Shown here: positions 24,770-34,166 of the stretch, in pieces
How positions within the stretch are numbered: the stretch's first letter is position 1
Layout: every line of letters begins with the position of its first letter
Assembly (NCBI RefSeq): GCF_965215655.1
Contig: NZ_OZ244111.1
Coordinates: 4,075,532-4,139,531, forward strand
Length of the DNA: 64,000 nt
Direction of reading: 5' to 3'
From: Nioella sp965215655
GTDB lineage: Bacteria > Pseudomonadota > Alphaproteobacteria > Rhodobacterales > Rhodobacteraceae
The notes under the pieces: model-generated
The model's input: only the letters and a program-made list of their open reading frames with translations
What the model was told of the DNA's origin: nothing
Databases searched by the model: none
Made by a program: the position numbers and the translations under genes

Positions 24770-25063
24770 ATGAAGATGACACCCTTTCCCCTGCTGATGC
24801 TGCTCGCTGCCTGCGACAGTCCCGCCCCGGCGATGATGGGGGCCGAAGCGACGCGGATCACAATCGACGCCGTGGAGTTTTCCATACGCCTTAGGGGCGA
24901 CCGGGCCGAGGCGATCCGCACCAACATGATGCCCAACCCCTCTATCGGCTCCGTCTATCCAAGGGCGGTGCAAGCCATGGAAGCGGTGAGCGGTTGCCGC
25001 GTGATCGAGGACAGCCTGCGGGGGGACGTGGCCGTGATGCGCGCCGATCTGGACTGTGGCTAG
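24770..25063 (+). CDS. Small lipoprotein, conserved-hypothetical type
   Basis: A 97-residue protein with a lipoprotein signal MKMTPFPLLMLLAACDSPAP, whose LAAC lipobox places the lipid-modified cysteine at residue 15. The mature part (TRITIDAVEFSIRLRGDRAE and later CRVIEDSLRGDVAVMRADLDCG) has a cysteine pair and a simple strand pattern. I do not recognise a function. It is upstream of smc on the same strand, separated by about 130 bases. Confidence 0.7.
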   Translation: MKMTPFPLLMLLAACDSPAPAMMGAEATRITIDAVEFSIRLRGDRAEAIRTNMMPNPSIGSVYPRAVQAMEAVSGCRVIEDSLRGDVAVMRADLDCG

Positions 25064-25191
25064 GCGGCAAAAAGCATATATCTTGTGGATAATGCGCCGA
25101 AAACCGCCATATCGTGGGGCTGAACGTTGACTCATGCGCGTTGACTGCCGGACACTTGCCCAGACGGGAATCAACAAGAACAGGCAGGCAC

Positions 25192-28100
25192 GTGCGGTTT
25201 TCGCGGCTCAGGCTCAACGGTTTCAAAAGCTTTGTCGATCCAACCGATCTGATCATCGCGGATGGGCTGACCGGTGTTGTGGGCCCCAACGGCTGCGGCA
25301 AATCCAACCTGTTGGAGGCGCTTCGGTGGGTGATGGGTGAAAACCGCCCCACGGCGATGCGCGGCTCAGGGATGGAGGATGTGATCTTCGCAGGTGCCTC
25401 GACCCGTCCCGCCCGGAACTTTGCCGAGGTCGCGCTGACGATCGATAACACCGAACGGCTGGCGCCCGCCAGTTTCAACGATACTGACAACCTGGAAATC
25501 ATCCGCCGGATCACCCGCGATGCCGGGTCTGCCTTCAAGACCAATGGCAAGGATGTGCGCGCGCGTGATGTGCAGATGCTGTTTGCCGATGCCTCCACCG
25601 GGGCGCATTCACCGGCGCTGGTGCGGCAGGGGCAGATTTCCGAACTGATCAACGCCAAACCCAAGGCGCGGCGGCGCATTCTGGAGGAAGCTGCCGGGAT
25701 TTCGGGGCTTTACCAGCGGCGGCACGAGGCCGAGCTGAAGCTGAAAGGCGCGGAAACCAACCTGGCGCGGGTCGACGACGTGCTCGATCAGTTGAACGGC
25801 CAGTTGGGGGCACTAGCCCGGCAGGCCAAACAGGCCGCGCGCTATCGGGAAATCGGGGGCGAGTTGCGCCAAGCCGAAGGGCTGTTGCTCTATCGCCGCT
25901 GGAAAGAAGCCGATGATGCGCGGTCCGAAGCCGAAGCCGCCTTGCGCGACGCGATCACCGCCGCCGCCCGCGCCGAAACCGCCGCGCGTGAGGCCGCCAA
26001 GGCCCGCGAAACGGCGGAAGAGGCTGTGCCACCCCTGCGCGAGGAAGAGGCGATTGCCGCCGCTCTGTTGCAACGGGTGACCGTCGAACGCAACGCCCTG
26101 AACGAGGAAGAGGCCCGTGCGCGGCGTGCGATAGAAACCCTGACCAACCGTATCGCGCAACTCGCCAAGGATCTGGCGCGCGAGGGCAGCCTGAACGCCG
26201 ATGCGGGCAGCACCATCGAGGCGCTGGAACAAGAGGCGGAGACGCTGCGCAATGCTGGCGAAGGCCACGAAGATGCGCTCACCGCTGCATTGGAAGCGGT
26301 CGACGCGGCGACCACGGCGCTTGCCGAACAGGAAACCGTCCATGCCAGCCTGACTGAGGAAGCGGCCCGCCTCGCCGCCCGTCACCAGTCTGCGCAACGG
26401 CTGGTCGATGACAGCGCCCGCGCCGCCGACCGCCACGGGACCGAGGCCGAGAATGCCCACGCCGAAGCCGATCAGGCCGAGGCGCGGCTGGCCACACTGG
26501 CGCAGGAACACGAGGAGGCCGAGGCCGCACTTGCCCGCGCCACCGATCTGTCCGCCCGCGCTGAAGAAACGCTGACCGAGGCCGAATCTGCCCGGTCCGA
26601 CGCGCAAACGCACGAGGCCGAGGCGCGGTCCGTTCTGGCGGAAGCCGAGGGCGAGTGGAACACGCTAGATGCCGAAGTGCGGGCGATGTCGAAACTGCTG
26701 GAGCGTGAACGCGGCGGACGCAATCAGTTGCTCGACCGGGTGCGCGTGGCGCCGGGATACGAGGCCGCCGTGGGCGCGGCGCTGGCCGATGACCTGAAGG
26801 CCCCCGAAGCGGATGAGGGCACCGGCTGGACCACCCTGCCGCAATATGATGCGCCGCAGCCATTGCCAGCCGGCGTCGTGTCGCTCGCTGAATATGTGGA
26901 CGCTCCGCCGGTTCTGGCCCGACGCCTGCGCCAAGTGGGTGTGTTGCAGAACGGCGAAGGCACGCGCCTTCAACCTCAGCTGCTGCCCGGTCAACGGCTT
27001 GTCACTCGGTCTGGTGATTTGTTCCGGTGGGACGGCTTTGCACTGGCTGCCGCTGACAGCTCCTCCTCCGCCGCGCGCAGGCTGGAGCAAGTCAACAAGC
27101 TGAACGACATGTCGGCGGAACTGGAACGCGCCGCTGTCGCCGTGGATCGGGCCCGGACCAGCCACAGGGCCAATGCCGACCGGCTGGCCGCGCTGACCGA
27201 GGCCGACAAGCAGGCCCGCGCCGCCCGCCGCGCCGCCGATCAGCAGATGGCCGATGCCAGCCGCGCCTTTTCCCGGACCGAAGCCGACCGCAATATCCTA
27301 GAAGGCCGTCTCGAAACCCTGCGCCAGGCCGCCGCCCGTCATGGGGAAGAGGCCGAGGCCGCCCGCCAGGCCCTTGCCGACGCCACCCGCGCCCGGTCCG
27401 AACTGGATGATCTCGACACCGCCCGCGCCCGCGTCGAAGAGGCCCGCGCCGAGGTGGAAACCGCCCGCTCCGTCCTGCTCTCTGCCCGCTCCGCCCATGG
27501 CGAGTTGAAACGCGCGGGCGAGGCGCGCGACAGTCGCCTGACGCGGATCTCGGAAGAGGTCTCGACCTGGCAGAAGCGCCTCGACAACGCCGCGACCCGC
27601 ATCAAGGAGCTGGAGAACCGCAAAGGCTTCGCCGAGGTGGAACTGGAGGCGGCACGGAAGGCCCCCGACCAGATCATTGCCCGCAAGGACCAGTTGGCCG
27701 ACACGATCGACACGGCCGAGACCCGCCGCAAATCCGCCGCCGACGGGCTGGCGCTTGGCGAAACCCGGCTGAGAGAGGCGGTGCAGGCCGAACGCGAAGC
27801 CGAACGTGCCGCATCCGATGCCCGCGAAAGCCGTGCCCGAGCCGAGGCCCGCCGCGACAGTGCCGCCGAAGTGCTGGAGGCCGCCGCCGACCGCATCCAG
27901 GAAGAGATGGAGGTGGGCCCGGCGAAACTGCTGGAGCAGCTTGGCGCTGACCCCGAGCGGATGCCCTCCGTCGACAGCATCGAGGCCGACGTGATGCGCC
28001 TGCGCCGTCAGCGCGACGCGCTTGGCGCGGTCAACCTGCGGGCCGAGGAAGACGCTCGCGAGGTGACCGAGGAACGCGACACGCTGGCCGCCGAGAAAGT

Positions 28101-28641
28101 GGATCTGGAGGAAGCCATCCGCAAGCTGCGCGGCGGTATTTCCAGTTTGAACCGCGAAGGCCGCGAACGCCTGTTGGCCGCGTTCGAAGAGGTGAACAGC
28201 AATTTTGCCATGCTCTTCACCCATCTCTTCGGCGGCGGCGAGGCCAAGCTGGTGCTCGTAGAAAGCGACGACCCGCTGGAGGCAGGGTTGGAGATCCTCT
28301 GCCAGCCGCCGGGCAAGAAGCTGTCGACGCTCTCGCTTTTGTCGGGCGGCGAACAGACCCTGACAGCGCTGGCGCTGATCTTCGCCGTCTTCCTTGCCAA
28401 CCCCGCGCCCATCTGCGTGCTGGACGAGGTCGATGCGCCGCTTGATGATGCCAATGTCACCCGCTTCTGCGATCTGTTGGATGAGATGACCCGCCAGACC
28501 GACACCCGCTTCCTGATCATCACCCACCACGCGGTGACGATGAGCCGGATGGACCGCCTCTTTGGGGTGACAATGGCCGAACAGGGCGTCAGCCAGTTGG
28601 TCTCGGTGGACCTCAAGAAAGCTGAGCAAATGGTCGCCTGA
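25192..28641 (+). CDS. smc: Chromosome segregation protein SMC
   Basis: ATPase that organises and separates chromosomes with ScpA/ScpB. About 1149 residues from GTG 25192, where the product starts with FSRLRLNGFKSFVDPT, the standard SMC start; the longer open frame upstream is not used by the family. The Walker A is GVVGPNGCGKSNLLEALRW, two long Ala/Glu/Arg-rich coiled coils flank a hinge (about residues 500-650), and the C-terminal head has LSLLSGGEQTLTALALIFAV (signature) and PICVLDEVDAPLDDANV (Walker B, D-loop). The coiled coils are unusually alanine-rich, as expected at this G+C. Confidence 0.97.
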   Translation: MRFSRLRLNGFKSFVDPTDLIIADGLTGVVGPNGCGKSNLLEALRWVMGENRPTAMRGSGMEDVIFAGASTRPARNFAEVALTIDNTERLAPASFNDTDNLEIIRRITRDAGSAFKTNGKDVRARDVQMLFADASTGAHSPALVRQGQISELINAKPKARRRILEEAAGISGLYQRRHEAELKLKGAETNLARVDDVLDQLNGQLGALARQAKQAARYREIGGELRQAEGLLLYRRWKEADDARSEAEAALRDAITAAARAETAAREAAKARETAEEAVPPLREEEAIAAALLQRVTVERNALNEEEARARRAIETLTNRIAQLAKDLAREGSLNADAGSTIEALEQEAETLRNAGEGHEDALTAALEAVDAATTALAEQETVHASLTEEAARLAARHQSAQRLVDDSARAADRHGTEAENAHAEADQAEARLATLAQEHEEAEAALARATDLSARAEETLTEAESARSDAQTHEAEARSVLAEAEGEWNTLDAEVRAMSKLLERERGGRNQLLDRVRVAPGYEAAVGAALADDLKAPEADEGTGWTTLPQYDAPQPLPAGVVSLAEYVDAPPVLARRLRQVGVLQNGEGTRLQPQLLPGQRLVTRSGDLFRWDGFALAAADSSSSAARRLEQVNKLNDMSAELERAAVAVDRARTSHRANADRLAALTEADKQARAARRAADQQMADASRAFSRTEADRNILEGRLETLRQAAARHGEEAEAARQALADATRARSELDDLDTARARVEEARAEVETARSVLLSARSAHGELKRAGEARDSRLTRISEEVSTWQKRLDNAATRIKELENRKGFAEVELEAARKAPDQIIARKDQLADTIDTAETRRKSAADGLALGETRLREAVQAEREAERAASDARESRARAEARRDSAAEVLEAAADRIQEEMEVGPAKLLEQLGADPERMPSVDSIEADVMRLRRQRDALGAVNLRAEEDAREVTEERDTLAAEKVDLEEAIRKLRGGISSLNREGRERLLAAFEEVNSNFAMLFTHLFGGGEAKLVLVESDDPLEAGLEILCQPPGKKLSTLSLLSGGEQTLTALALIFAVFLANPAPICVLDEVDAPLDDANVTRFCDLLDEMTRQTDTRFLIITHHAVTMSRMDRLFGVTMAEQGVSQLVSVDLKKAEQMVA

Positions 28642-28690
28642 TGGCAGGCGAAAAGCGCTTTAGCAGGCTATCCCCTTATACTGAACGCCC

Positions 28691-28872
28691 TTTCATCTTG
28701 GTCCAAATACCTCCGCCGGAGGCATCCCACCCCAACCGCCTTCACCGCAGCCAGGTCTGATGACCGGACCCGGTATTCTTCCGTGGCAATGCGGACCGAC
28801 GAGGCCTCCGGCGTCAGCCGGGGGTTGAGGAGGGCCGCTCCCGGATCGACGCCGGAGGCGGCGAAACCGGAT
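28691..28872 (+). repeat. Dispersed intergenic repeat, copy 3 (long form)
   Basis: Begins with TTTCATCTTG, then GTCCAAATACCTCCGCCGGA holding the CCTCCGCCGGAGG palindrome. It continues with CCGTGGCAATGCGGACCGAC, GAGGAGGGCCGCTCCCGGAT, CGACGCC and GGCGGCGAAACCGGAT. The same blocks occur in the same order at 12511-12687. It fills the gap between the converging smc and transglycosylase genes. Confidence 0.7.
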
Positions 28873-30044
28873 CAGAGCCTGCGCAGCAGTTCCGCCGTGG
28901 GCCAGGCATCGGCGGGCATCCCAAGACGCTGCTGTTCCGCCTGAACGGCGGCCCGGGTGCGGGCGCCCAGGATCCCGTCGATTCCGCCAACATCATGGCC
29001 CAAGGCGGTCAGGCGCTGTTGCAACTGCCGCATCTGGGTCTGGTCGAGACCCGGGTCCGGATTGCCCGCGTTATAGACCGGCGCGCCTTCCAGCCGCGTG
29101 GCGAAATAGGCGGCCGTGGTCACGTAGACAAAGCTCTGGTTCCACTCGAACAACACGGAATAATTCGGATATGCCATGAAGAGCGGGCCGTTCCGCCCCT
29201 GCGGTGCCACGATCGAGGCCTGAAGCCCCGTATTCGTCAGCGCGCCGTTGCGCCCGCGAATGCCCATCTGCTGCCATTGCGACACGCGCCGCGTGGTCTC
29301 CAGCCCAGAGAGGGACCAGTCGAAACTCGATGGCACCTCGATCTCCACCAGCCAGGGCTGGTTCGCCTGCCAGCCAAGGCTGCGCAGCATGTTGGCCCCG
29401 GACATCAGCGCATCGGGGGCCGAGTTCTGCAAATCCACATGCCCGTCACCGTCGCCATCGATGCCCCGGTCACGGATGTCTTCGGGCAGCATCTGCACCA
29501 TCCCGATCTCACCCGCCCAGGCCCCGGTGGTGCGGCGCGGGTCCAGATCGCCGGATTCGAACAGGTCGAGCGCCGCGAAGACCTGCGGGCGGAACAGCTC
29601 GGGCCTGCGGCAGTCATGGGCCAGGGTGACCAGCGAATTCACCGTGTTGTAATCGCCTTGGAAGGCCCCGAAATCGGTCTCGAAAGCCCAGAAGGCCAGT
29701 AGCACACCACGGCTTACACCCAGCTCCCGCTCCATCCGGTCGAAGACGCTGCGATAGCGTTCGGCGTTGGCGCGGCCATTGTTGATCCGGTTCTGGCTGA
29801 TCAGACGGCGCGAGAACTCCACGAACGGGGTGGCAAAGATCCCTTGCCGCCGGTCAGCATTCAGCGTGGCCTGATCCTGGGTCACGCCATTGAAGAAGGC
29901 ATTCACGCTTTGCGCGGAGTGGCCGTTGCGCAGGGCTTCCTGCCGCAGCCCGTCGACGAAGGCTGAAAAACTGCCGCCACATTGTTGCGCATGGGCAGCG
30001 GTGGAAAGGACAAGGGTCAGAAGGGTCGCTGAAATCAGTCGCAT
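28872..30044 (-). CDS. Lytic murein transglycosylase (MltB type) with peptidoglycan-binding domain
   Basis: A 390-residue exported enzyme: signal peptide at residues 1-19 (MRLISATLLTLVLSTAAHA), an SLT_2/MltB catalytic domain with FWAFETDFGAFQGDYNTVNS containing the catalytic glutamate, and AGEIGMVQMLPEDIRDRGID. A C-terminal peptidoglycan-binding motif follows: QMRQLQQRLTALGHDVGGID then GILGARTRAAVQAEQ. It cleaves glycan strands to anhydro ends. Its stop touches a dispersed repeat that separates it from smc. Confidence 0.93.
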   Translation of the reverse strand: MRLISATLLTLVLSTAAHAQQCGGSFSAFVDGLRQEALRNGHSAQSVNAFFNGVTQDQATLNADRRQGIFATPFVEFSRRLISQNRINNGRANAERYRSVFDRMERELGVSRGVLLAFWAFETDFGAFQGDYNTVNSLVTLAHDCRRPELFRPQVFAALDLFESGDLDPRRTTGAWAGEIGMVQMLPEDIRDRGIDGDGDGHVDLQNSAPDALMSGANMLRSLGWQANQPWLVEIEVPSSFDWSLSGLETTRRVSQWQQMGIRGRNGALTNTGLQASIVAPQGRNGPLFMAYPNYSVLFEWNQSFVYVTTAAYFATRLEGAPVYNAGNPDPGLDQTQMRQLQQRLTALGHDVGGIDGILGARTRAAVQAEQQRLGMPADAWPTAELLRRL

Positions 30045-30088
30045 GGGAAAATCCTGTGGCTGTTGTTGGGCGAGAGATTAACAGGCGC

Positions 30089-30997
30089 TCAGAACAGGGC
30101 AAGCACCAGTGTGACCGCACCAAACGCCGCCCAGACCCGCCAGAGCACGGATATGGAGGCATCGACCTCCGCCACCCCGATCTCCCGCACACCGCTGCCA
30201 TTGACCCACGGAAAGTCTCGCGTTTCCCCGTGGTAGCTGCGCGGGCCGGACAGGGCCACGTCCAGCACGCCGGCCATCGCCGCCTCTGGCCAGCCCGCGT
30301 TCGGGGACCGGTGCAGCCGCGCGTCTTGGCGGATCACGTCGACGGCGCGGTCCGACCAGAAGGCCAGTGCAATCAGCCCCGCGGTGATGCGCGCGGGAAT
30401 CCAGTTCAGCACATCATCAAGCCGCGCGGCGGCCCACCCGAACTCCGCGTGTCGGGGCGTGCGATAGCCGATCATGGAATCGGCGGTGTTCACCACTTTG
30501 TAGATCAGGATGCCCGGCAATCCGCCAATGAGGTACCAGAAGGCGGGCGCAATGACCCCGTCCGAGAAGTTCTCGGCGGCACTTTCAATCGCGGCCCGCG
30601 CCACGGCGGGCTCATCCATGCCACTGGTGTCCCGGCCCACGATCATCGCGACCGCCCGCCGCCCCTCGCCCACGCCATAGCGCAGCCCGTCGGCCACGGC
30701 TTGCACATGCTGCACAAGGCTTTTCTGTGCCAACAGGATCGCCGCCCCGATCAGGGACCAAAGCCACCCCAAAGGCAGTGCTTCGATCACCGCGCCCAAA
30801 AGGCCCGCCCCGGCGACCAGCCCCATGACGACCAGAATACCGTTGTCCCACCGGGGGAAGCGGTTGAATTCCGTGTCACACCAGCCAATCGCCCGCCCCA
30901 TCAGCACGGCAGGATGCGGCACCCGCGACCAGAGCCAGCGCGGCTCTCCCATCACGGCATCGAGCGCCATGGCCCCAAGCAGCAGCCAGGCGGTCAT
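30089..30997 (-). CDS. cobD: Adenosylcobinamide-phosphate synthase CobD/CbiB
   Basis: Integral membrane enzyme that attaches the aminopropanol arm to cobyric acid in cobalamin synthesis. The 302-residue protein has several membrane segments, MDEPAVARAAIESAAENFSD and GVIAPAFWYLIGGLPG, then YKVVNTADSMIGYRTPRH, the strongest family signatures. The start at ATG 30997 overlaps the cobC stop (ATGA). The other cobalamin genes are not in view. Confidence 0.95.
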   Translation of the reverse strand: MTAWLLLGAMALDAVMGEPRWLWSRVPHPAVLMGRAIGWCDTEFNRFPRWDNGILVVMGLVAGAGLLGAVIEALPLGWLWSLIGAAILLAQKSLVQHVQAVADGLRYGVGEGRRAVAMIVGRDTSGMDEPAVARAAIESAAENFSDGVIAPAFWYLIGGLPGILIYKVVNTADSMIGYRTPRHAEFGWAAARLDDVLNWIPARITAGLIALAFWSDRAVDVIRQDARLHRSPNAGWPEAAMAGVLDVALSGPRSYHGETRDFPWVNGSGVREIGVAEVDASISVLWRVWAAFGAVTLVLALF

Positions 30998-31944
30998 GAC
31001 AGGGCCTCTTCCAGCCGTGCCCAATGGGCGTCCGGTCCCGGCAGGCCGAGCCGTAGCCAGCGGTCGGAATAGGGGAAGATCCGGCTCCAGATGTGGTGCC
31101 GCGCCAGCCGGTCTTGCCAGGCCGCCGCCTCGCCCACATCGTAAAGCCGAAAGAGCGTTGTGCCGCCTGCCACTGTAGCCCCCGCGCGTGTCATCAAAGA
31201 GTCCAGCCGGTCCGCATCGCGGGCCAGCCGCGTGCGGGTCGTCTCTGCCCAATCCCGATCGCGCAAAGCTGCTGCCCCGGTCACCAGCCCCGGACCGGAC
31301 ACCGCCCATGGCCCGATCATCTCGGCCAGCCGGTCGATTGTCTCTGGCCGCGCTATGGCAAAGCCAAGCCTCAGCCCCGCCAGCCCCCAGAATTTGCCAA
31401 AGCTCTTCAGCACGATCACGCCTGGACGCTCCGCCATATGAACGAGGCTGTCCCCCGGCATCACGTCGCCAAAGCTTTCGTCGATCACCGTCAGGGGTCG
31501 CTCCCCTTCCAGTTCCGCTGCGCTCCAGACCCGGCCATCGGGATTGTTGGGGTGGACCACGACCAGCGCACCGCCCTCACCGGCCTGCCATCCATTGGTG
31601 CGGAAGGCGGCCCAGTGTTCGTTATAGGTGGGGGCAGGGATGTGGACCCGGCCAGCGGGCACAAGCGCCGGAATGCGCGCGATCAGCGCCGAGGCACCGG
31701 GCGCTGCTAGAATAGCTGCACCCGCAGGAACGCTCCAAAACGCCCGCGCCGCCGCATAAAGCGCTTCGAATGCGCCCTGGTCGGGCAGGGCGGTCCAGGA
31801 ATCGGCGGGAAAGTCCGGCACCGGGTAGGGCAGGGGGTTGATCCCGGTCGACAGGTCGATCCAATCCGCCCGCGCGCCGCCATAGCGTGCCGCCGCGCCG
31901 TCCACCCCGCCGCCATGATCGCGTTTGCCTTCGATCCCGGTCAT
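30994..31944 (-). CDS. cobC: Threonine-phosphate decarboxylase-like aminotransferase CobC
   Basis: PLP-dependent class I/II fold enzyme that would supply (R)-1-amino-2-propanol phosphate. The 316-residue protein opens with RDHGGGVDGAAARYGG and DWIDLSTGINPLPYPVP, typical of CobC. The PLP lysine is in VIVLKSFGKFWGLAGLRLGF, and the aspartate that contacts the pyridine is in LTVIDESFGD. It overlaps cobD by four bases, so both are made from one transcript. Confidence 0.93.
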   Translation of the reverse strand: MTGIEGKRDHGGGVDGAAARYGGARADWIDLSTGINPLPYPVPDFPADSWTALPDQGAFEALYAAARAFWSVPAGAAILAAPGASALIARIPALVPAGRVHIPAPTYNEHWAAFRTNGWQAGEGGALVVVHPNNPDGRVWSAAELEGERPLTVIDESFGDVMPGDSLVHMAERPGVIVLKSFGKFWGLAGLRLGFAIARPETIDRLAEMIGPWAVSGPGLVTGAAALRDRDWAETTRTRLARDADRLDSLMTRAGATVAGGTTLFRLYDVGEAAAWQDRLARHHIWSRIFPYSDRWLRLGLPGPDAHWARLEEALS

Positions 31945-31983
31945 CGCTGTCCCCTGTTCGCCGGGAACGGTTCAACCCGATTT

Positions 31984-32973
31984 TCAGGCCGCCCGCAATG
32001 CCTCTCGCCCATGCGGAGCATCCCAGTCGATTTGCGGCCCGATGGGGATGATCCGGTGCGGATTGATGCTGTCGTGGCTGTAGTGGTAGTGGCGGATGAA
32101 ATGGTCGAACTGCACGACGTCCCGGATACCGGGGCACTGGTACAGCTCCCGCGCCCATCCCCACAGGTTGGGATAGTCGATGATCCGTGCCCGGTTGCAC
32201 TTGAAATGCTGGTGATAGACCGCGTCAAACCGGGCAATGGTGGGGAAAAGCCGCCAATCGGCCTCGGTGATCCGGTTGCCCGTCAGATAGCGGTTCCGCG
32301 ACAGGATATCCTCGATCCAGTCGAGCGCCTCGAAAAGCGTGTGAACAGCGCTGTCATAAGCCTCCTGCGACGTGGCGAAGCCCGCCTTGTAGACGCCATT
32401 GTTCACCGCGTCATAGATGCGTGCATTCAGCGCGTCGATCTGATCCCGCTGAGCCTTCGGGTAGAAATCCTGCGTATCCCCGGTGATGCCGTTGAAGGCC
32501 GAGTTGAACATGCGGATGATCTCGGCGCTCTCGTTCGACACGATGGTATCGCGGTCCTTGTCCCACAGGATCGGCACGGTCACGCGACCCGTTATGTCGG
32601 GCTTGGCGCGCAGGTAGATGTCACGGGCGAAGTCCGAGCCGAACAGCCGGTCACCCGTCGCACCGGGAAAGTCATCGGAGAAGGTCCAGCCGTCTGACAG
32701 CATGTCTGGATGCACGACAGATACATCTATATGTTCGGTCAGCCTCTTCAGACTGCGGAAAATCATCGTGCGGTTGGCCCAGGGGCAGGCATGGCTGATA
32801 TAAAGATGATAGCGCCCGCTTTCGGCCTTGAAGCCGCCTTCGCCGGTGGGGCCGGGTGCGCCATCGGTGGTGATCCAGTTGCGAAATTGCGCTTCGCTGC
32901 GTTTGAACGCTCCGCCTGTGGATTTGGTGTCGTACCACTTTTCCACCCAGTGTCCGTCGACCAGCATACCCAT
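31984..32973 (-). CDS. yqjG: Glutathionyl-hydroquinone reductase
   Basis: Xi-class glutathione transferase that removes glutathione from glutathionyl-hydroquinones. About 329 residues. The active cysteine lies in YHLYISHACPWANRTMIFRS, and the family-specific VVHPDMLSDGWTFSDDFPGA, PILWDKDRDTIVSNESAEII and the C-terminal TEADWRLFPTIARFDAVYHQ with HFKCN follow. I set the start at ATG 32973 because GAAAGGAG lies about seven bases upstream. Confidence 0.94.
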   Translation of the reverse strand: MGMLVDGHWVEKWYDTKSTGGAFKRSEAQFRNWITTDGAPGPTGEGGFKAESGRYHLYISHACPWANRTMIFRSLKRLTEHIDVSVVHPDMLSDGWTFSDDFPGATGDRLFGSDFARDIYLRAKPDITGRVTVPILWDKDRDTIVSNESAEIIRMFNSAFNGITGDTQDFYPKAQRDQIDALNARIYDAVNNGVYKAGFATSQEAYDSAVHTLFEALDWIEDILSRNRYLTGNRITEADWRLFPTIARFDAVYHQHFKCNRARIIDYPNLWGWARELYQCPGIRDVVQFDHFIRHYHYSHDSINPHRIIPIGPQIDWDAPHGREALRAA

Positions 32974-33082
32974 TCGTGCGCTCCTTTCGATTGCTACTAT
33001 GCAACCTAGTCGCCACATCAGCGCAGGCCACCTTCAGTAGCGCAGAGCCTCCCTGCCCCTATGCACAGATCCCGCCTTCTCC

Positions 33083-33156
33083 TTGTGAAAATACTCCGGG
33101 GAGCGCGAGGGGCAGCGCCCCTCGCACGGGTCGACGCGCAAAGCGCGGTGAAATAC
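33083..33156 (+). repeat. Dispersed intergenic repeat, copy 4 (variant with hairpin)
   Basis: CTTGTGAAAATACTCCGGGG resembles the head block of the other elements. It is followed by a perfect hairpin GCGAGGGGC (33105-33113) with a three-base loop and GCCCCTCGC (33117-33125), and by GGGTCGACGCGCAAAGCGG, matching the tail block of the 12511 copy. The element lies between the reductase start and the CGNR gene stop. Confidence 0.55.
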
Positions 33157-33163
33157 CGTTGGA

Positions 33164-33727
33164 TCAGGCGGCGTGCCGTTGCCGTGCGCGAAAGCTTTCG
33201 GCCTTGGCGCGGTTGCCGCAGCGCGACATGGAACACCAGCGCCGCCCGACGCCCCGCCCCTTGTCGATGAACAGATGCGTGCAGCGGCGACATTCACGCA
33301 GCCTCCCGAACTGGTCGGATCGCAGCAGGTCATCCATCGACAGCACCAGCTGTTCATAGACGCGGCCAAGCGGGCTTGCGGCGACTGTCAGGCCGGTATC
33401 GCCAATGCAGATTTCAGCATCCTGATAGACGGCTTTGAGCGCCTCGGTCAGATACAGCGCGTCTTCCCGCCCCGGCGCGCGTCCTGCCGCGATGGCGGAA
33501 AAGGCGGCGTAGGCTGTTTCCCTGAGCGTCAGGATCTTGCGAAGCTGCATCGGCGTGACCGGTTCAGACGGGGCCGCAAAACCCTCTTCTTCCAACAGGC
33601 GCACCAGCACGGTGGCGTTTTGAAAACTGTCGATCCGTCGCGTCTTTCCGTCATCGGCAACGGTATTCAAGAAGGTCAGGAACGGGTGGCCCGCGCCCGG
33701 TTCAGAGCGTGAAATCGCCTTGGTCAT
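33164..33727 (-). CDS. CGNR zinc finger / ABATE domain transcriptional regulator
   Basis: A 187-residue protein. The N-terminal ABATE-like region contains LTFLNTVADDGKTRRIDSF and RKILTLRETAYAAFSAIA. The C-terminal zinc finger has LRECRRCTHLFIDKGRGVGR followed by RWCSMSRCGNRAKAESFRAR, with the diagnostic CGNR. Such proteins are presumed DNA-binding stress or metabolite regulators. Target genes are not evident; it is co-directional with the hydroquinone reductase downstream. Confidence 0.92.
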   Translation of the reverse strand: MTKAISRSEPGAGHPFLTFLNTVADDGKTRRIDSFQNATVLVRLLEEEGFAAPSEPVTPMQLRKILTLRETAYAAFSAIAAGRAPGREDALYLTEALKAVYQDAEICIGDTGLTVAASPLGRVYEQLVLSMDDLLRSDQFGRLRECRRCTHLFIDKGRGVGRRWCSMSRCGNRAKAESFRARQRHAA

Positions 33728-34166
33728 TTGTACTGCACCGCCTCGGAATGGTCTTTTCTTTTTTCGGTGCGCCTATGGTGCCGCAGGGTGTGCGGCAAGT
33801 AAAGCACCGGATCGCTGCGCCGGGCTCCGCCCGCGGTGCGCCGCCGATTCCCGGCAAACCGGTGTTCATGGGGCGTGAGGGCGCGTCGCCACGGGGTGCA
33901 GCGAACCACGGTCATGACCGCGCCAACCGCCGATTTGACCGTCCGGCCGGGACAGGACAGGCAGATGCTGACAGGCGCTTCGGCGATCACACCGCTTGGG
34001 CAAAGGTCGGTTCGTCTGGTTGTTACATGCCACCCTTAAGGGATCTTGCACCCGATTTCGGATAGTGTGGCCCGAATGCGACGTGCTGCGATGCGGCGGG
34101 GCTGTGGACTTGTCCGAATCTGTCTGAGGTCCAAATTGACCCGAGCAAGCCCCAAGGATCTGTGCG
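33728..34166. other. Intergenic region, no supported gene
   Basis: About 440 bases between two divergent genes. Short open frames cross it on both strands, but they lack ribosome sites and have random-looking composition. GC-rich self-complementary stretches such as GCGCCGGGCTCCGCCCGCGG near 33820 are present. The end includes AAGGAT just before the ATG of the next gene. No RNA family recognised. Confidence 0.4.

Noticed and set aside
27298..28629. Long minus-strand open frame opposite smc
   Set aside because: Antisense of the SMC head and coiled coil; composition is Gly/Ala/Leu/Phe-rich without motifs.
33709..34065. Possible small protein upstream of the CGNR gene
   Set aside because: No ribosome site, starts inside the CGNR gene on the other strand, and lacks any regular pattern.
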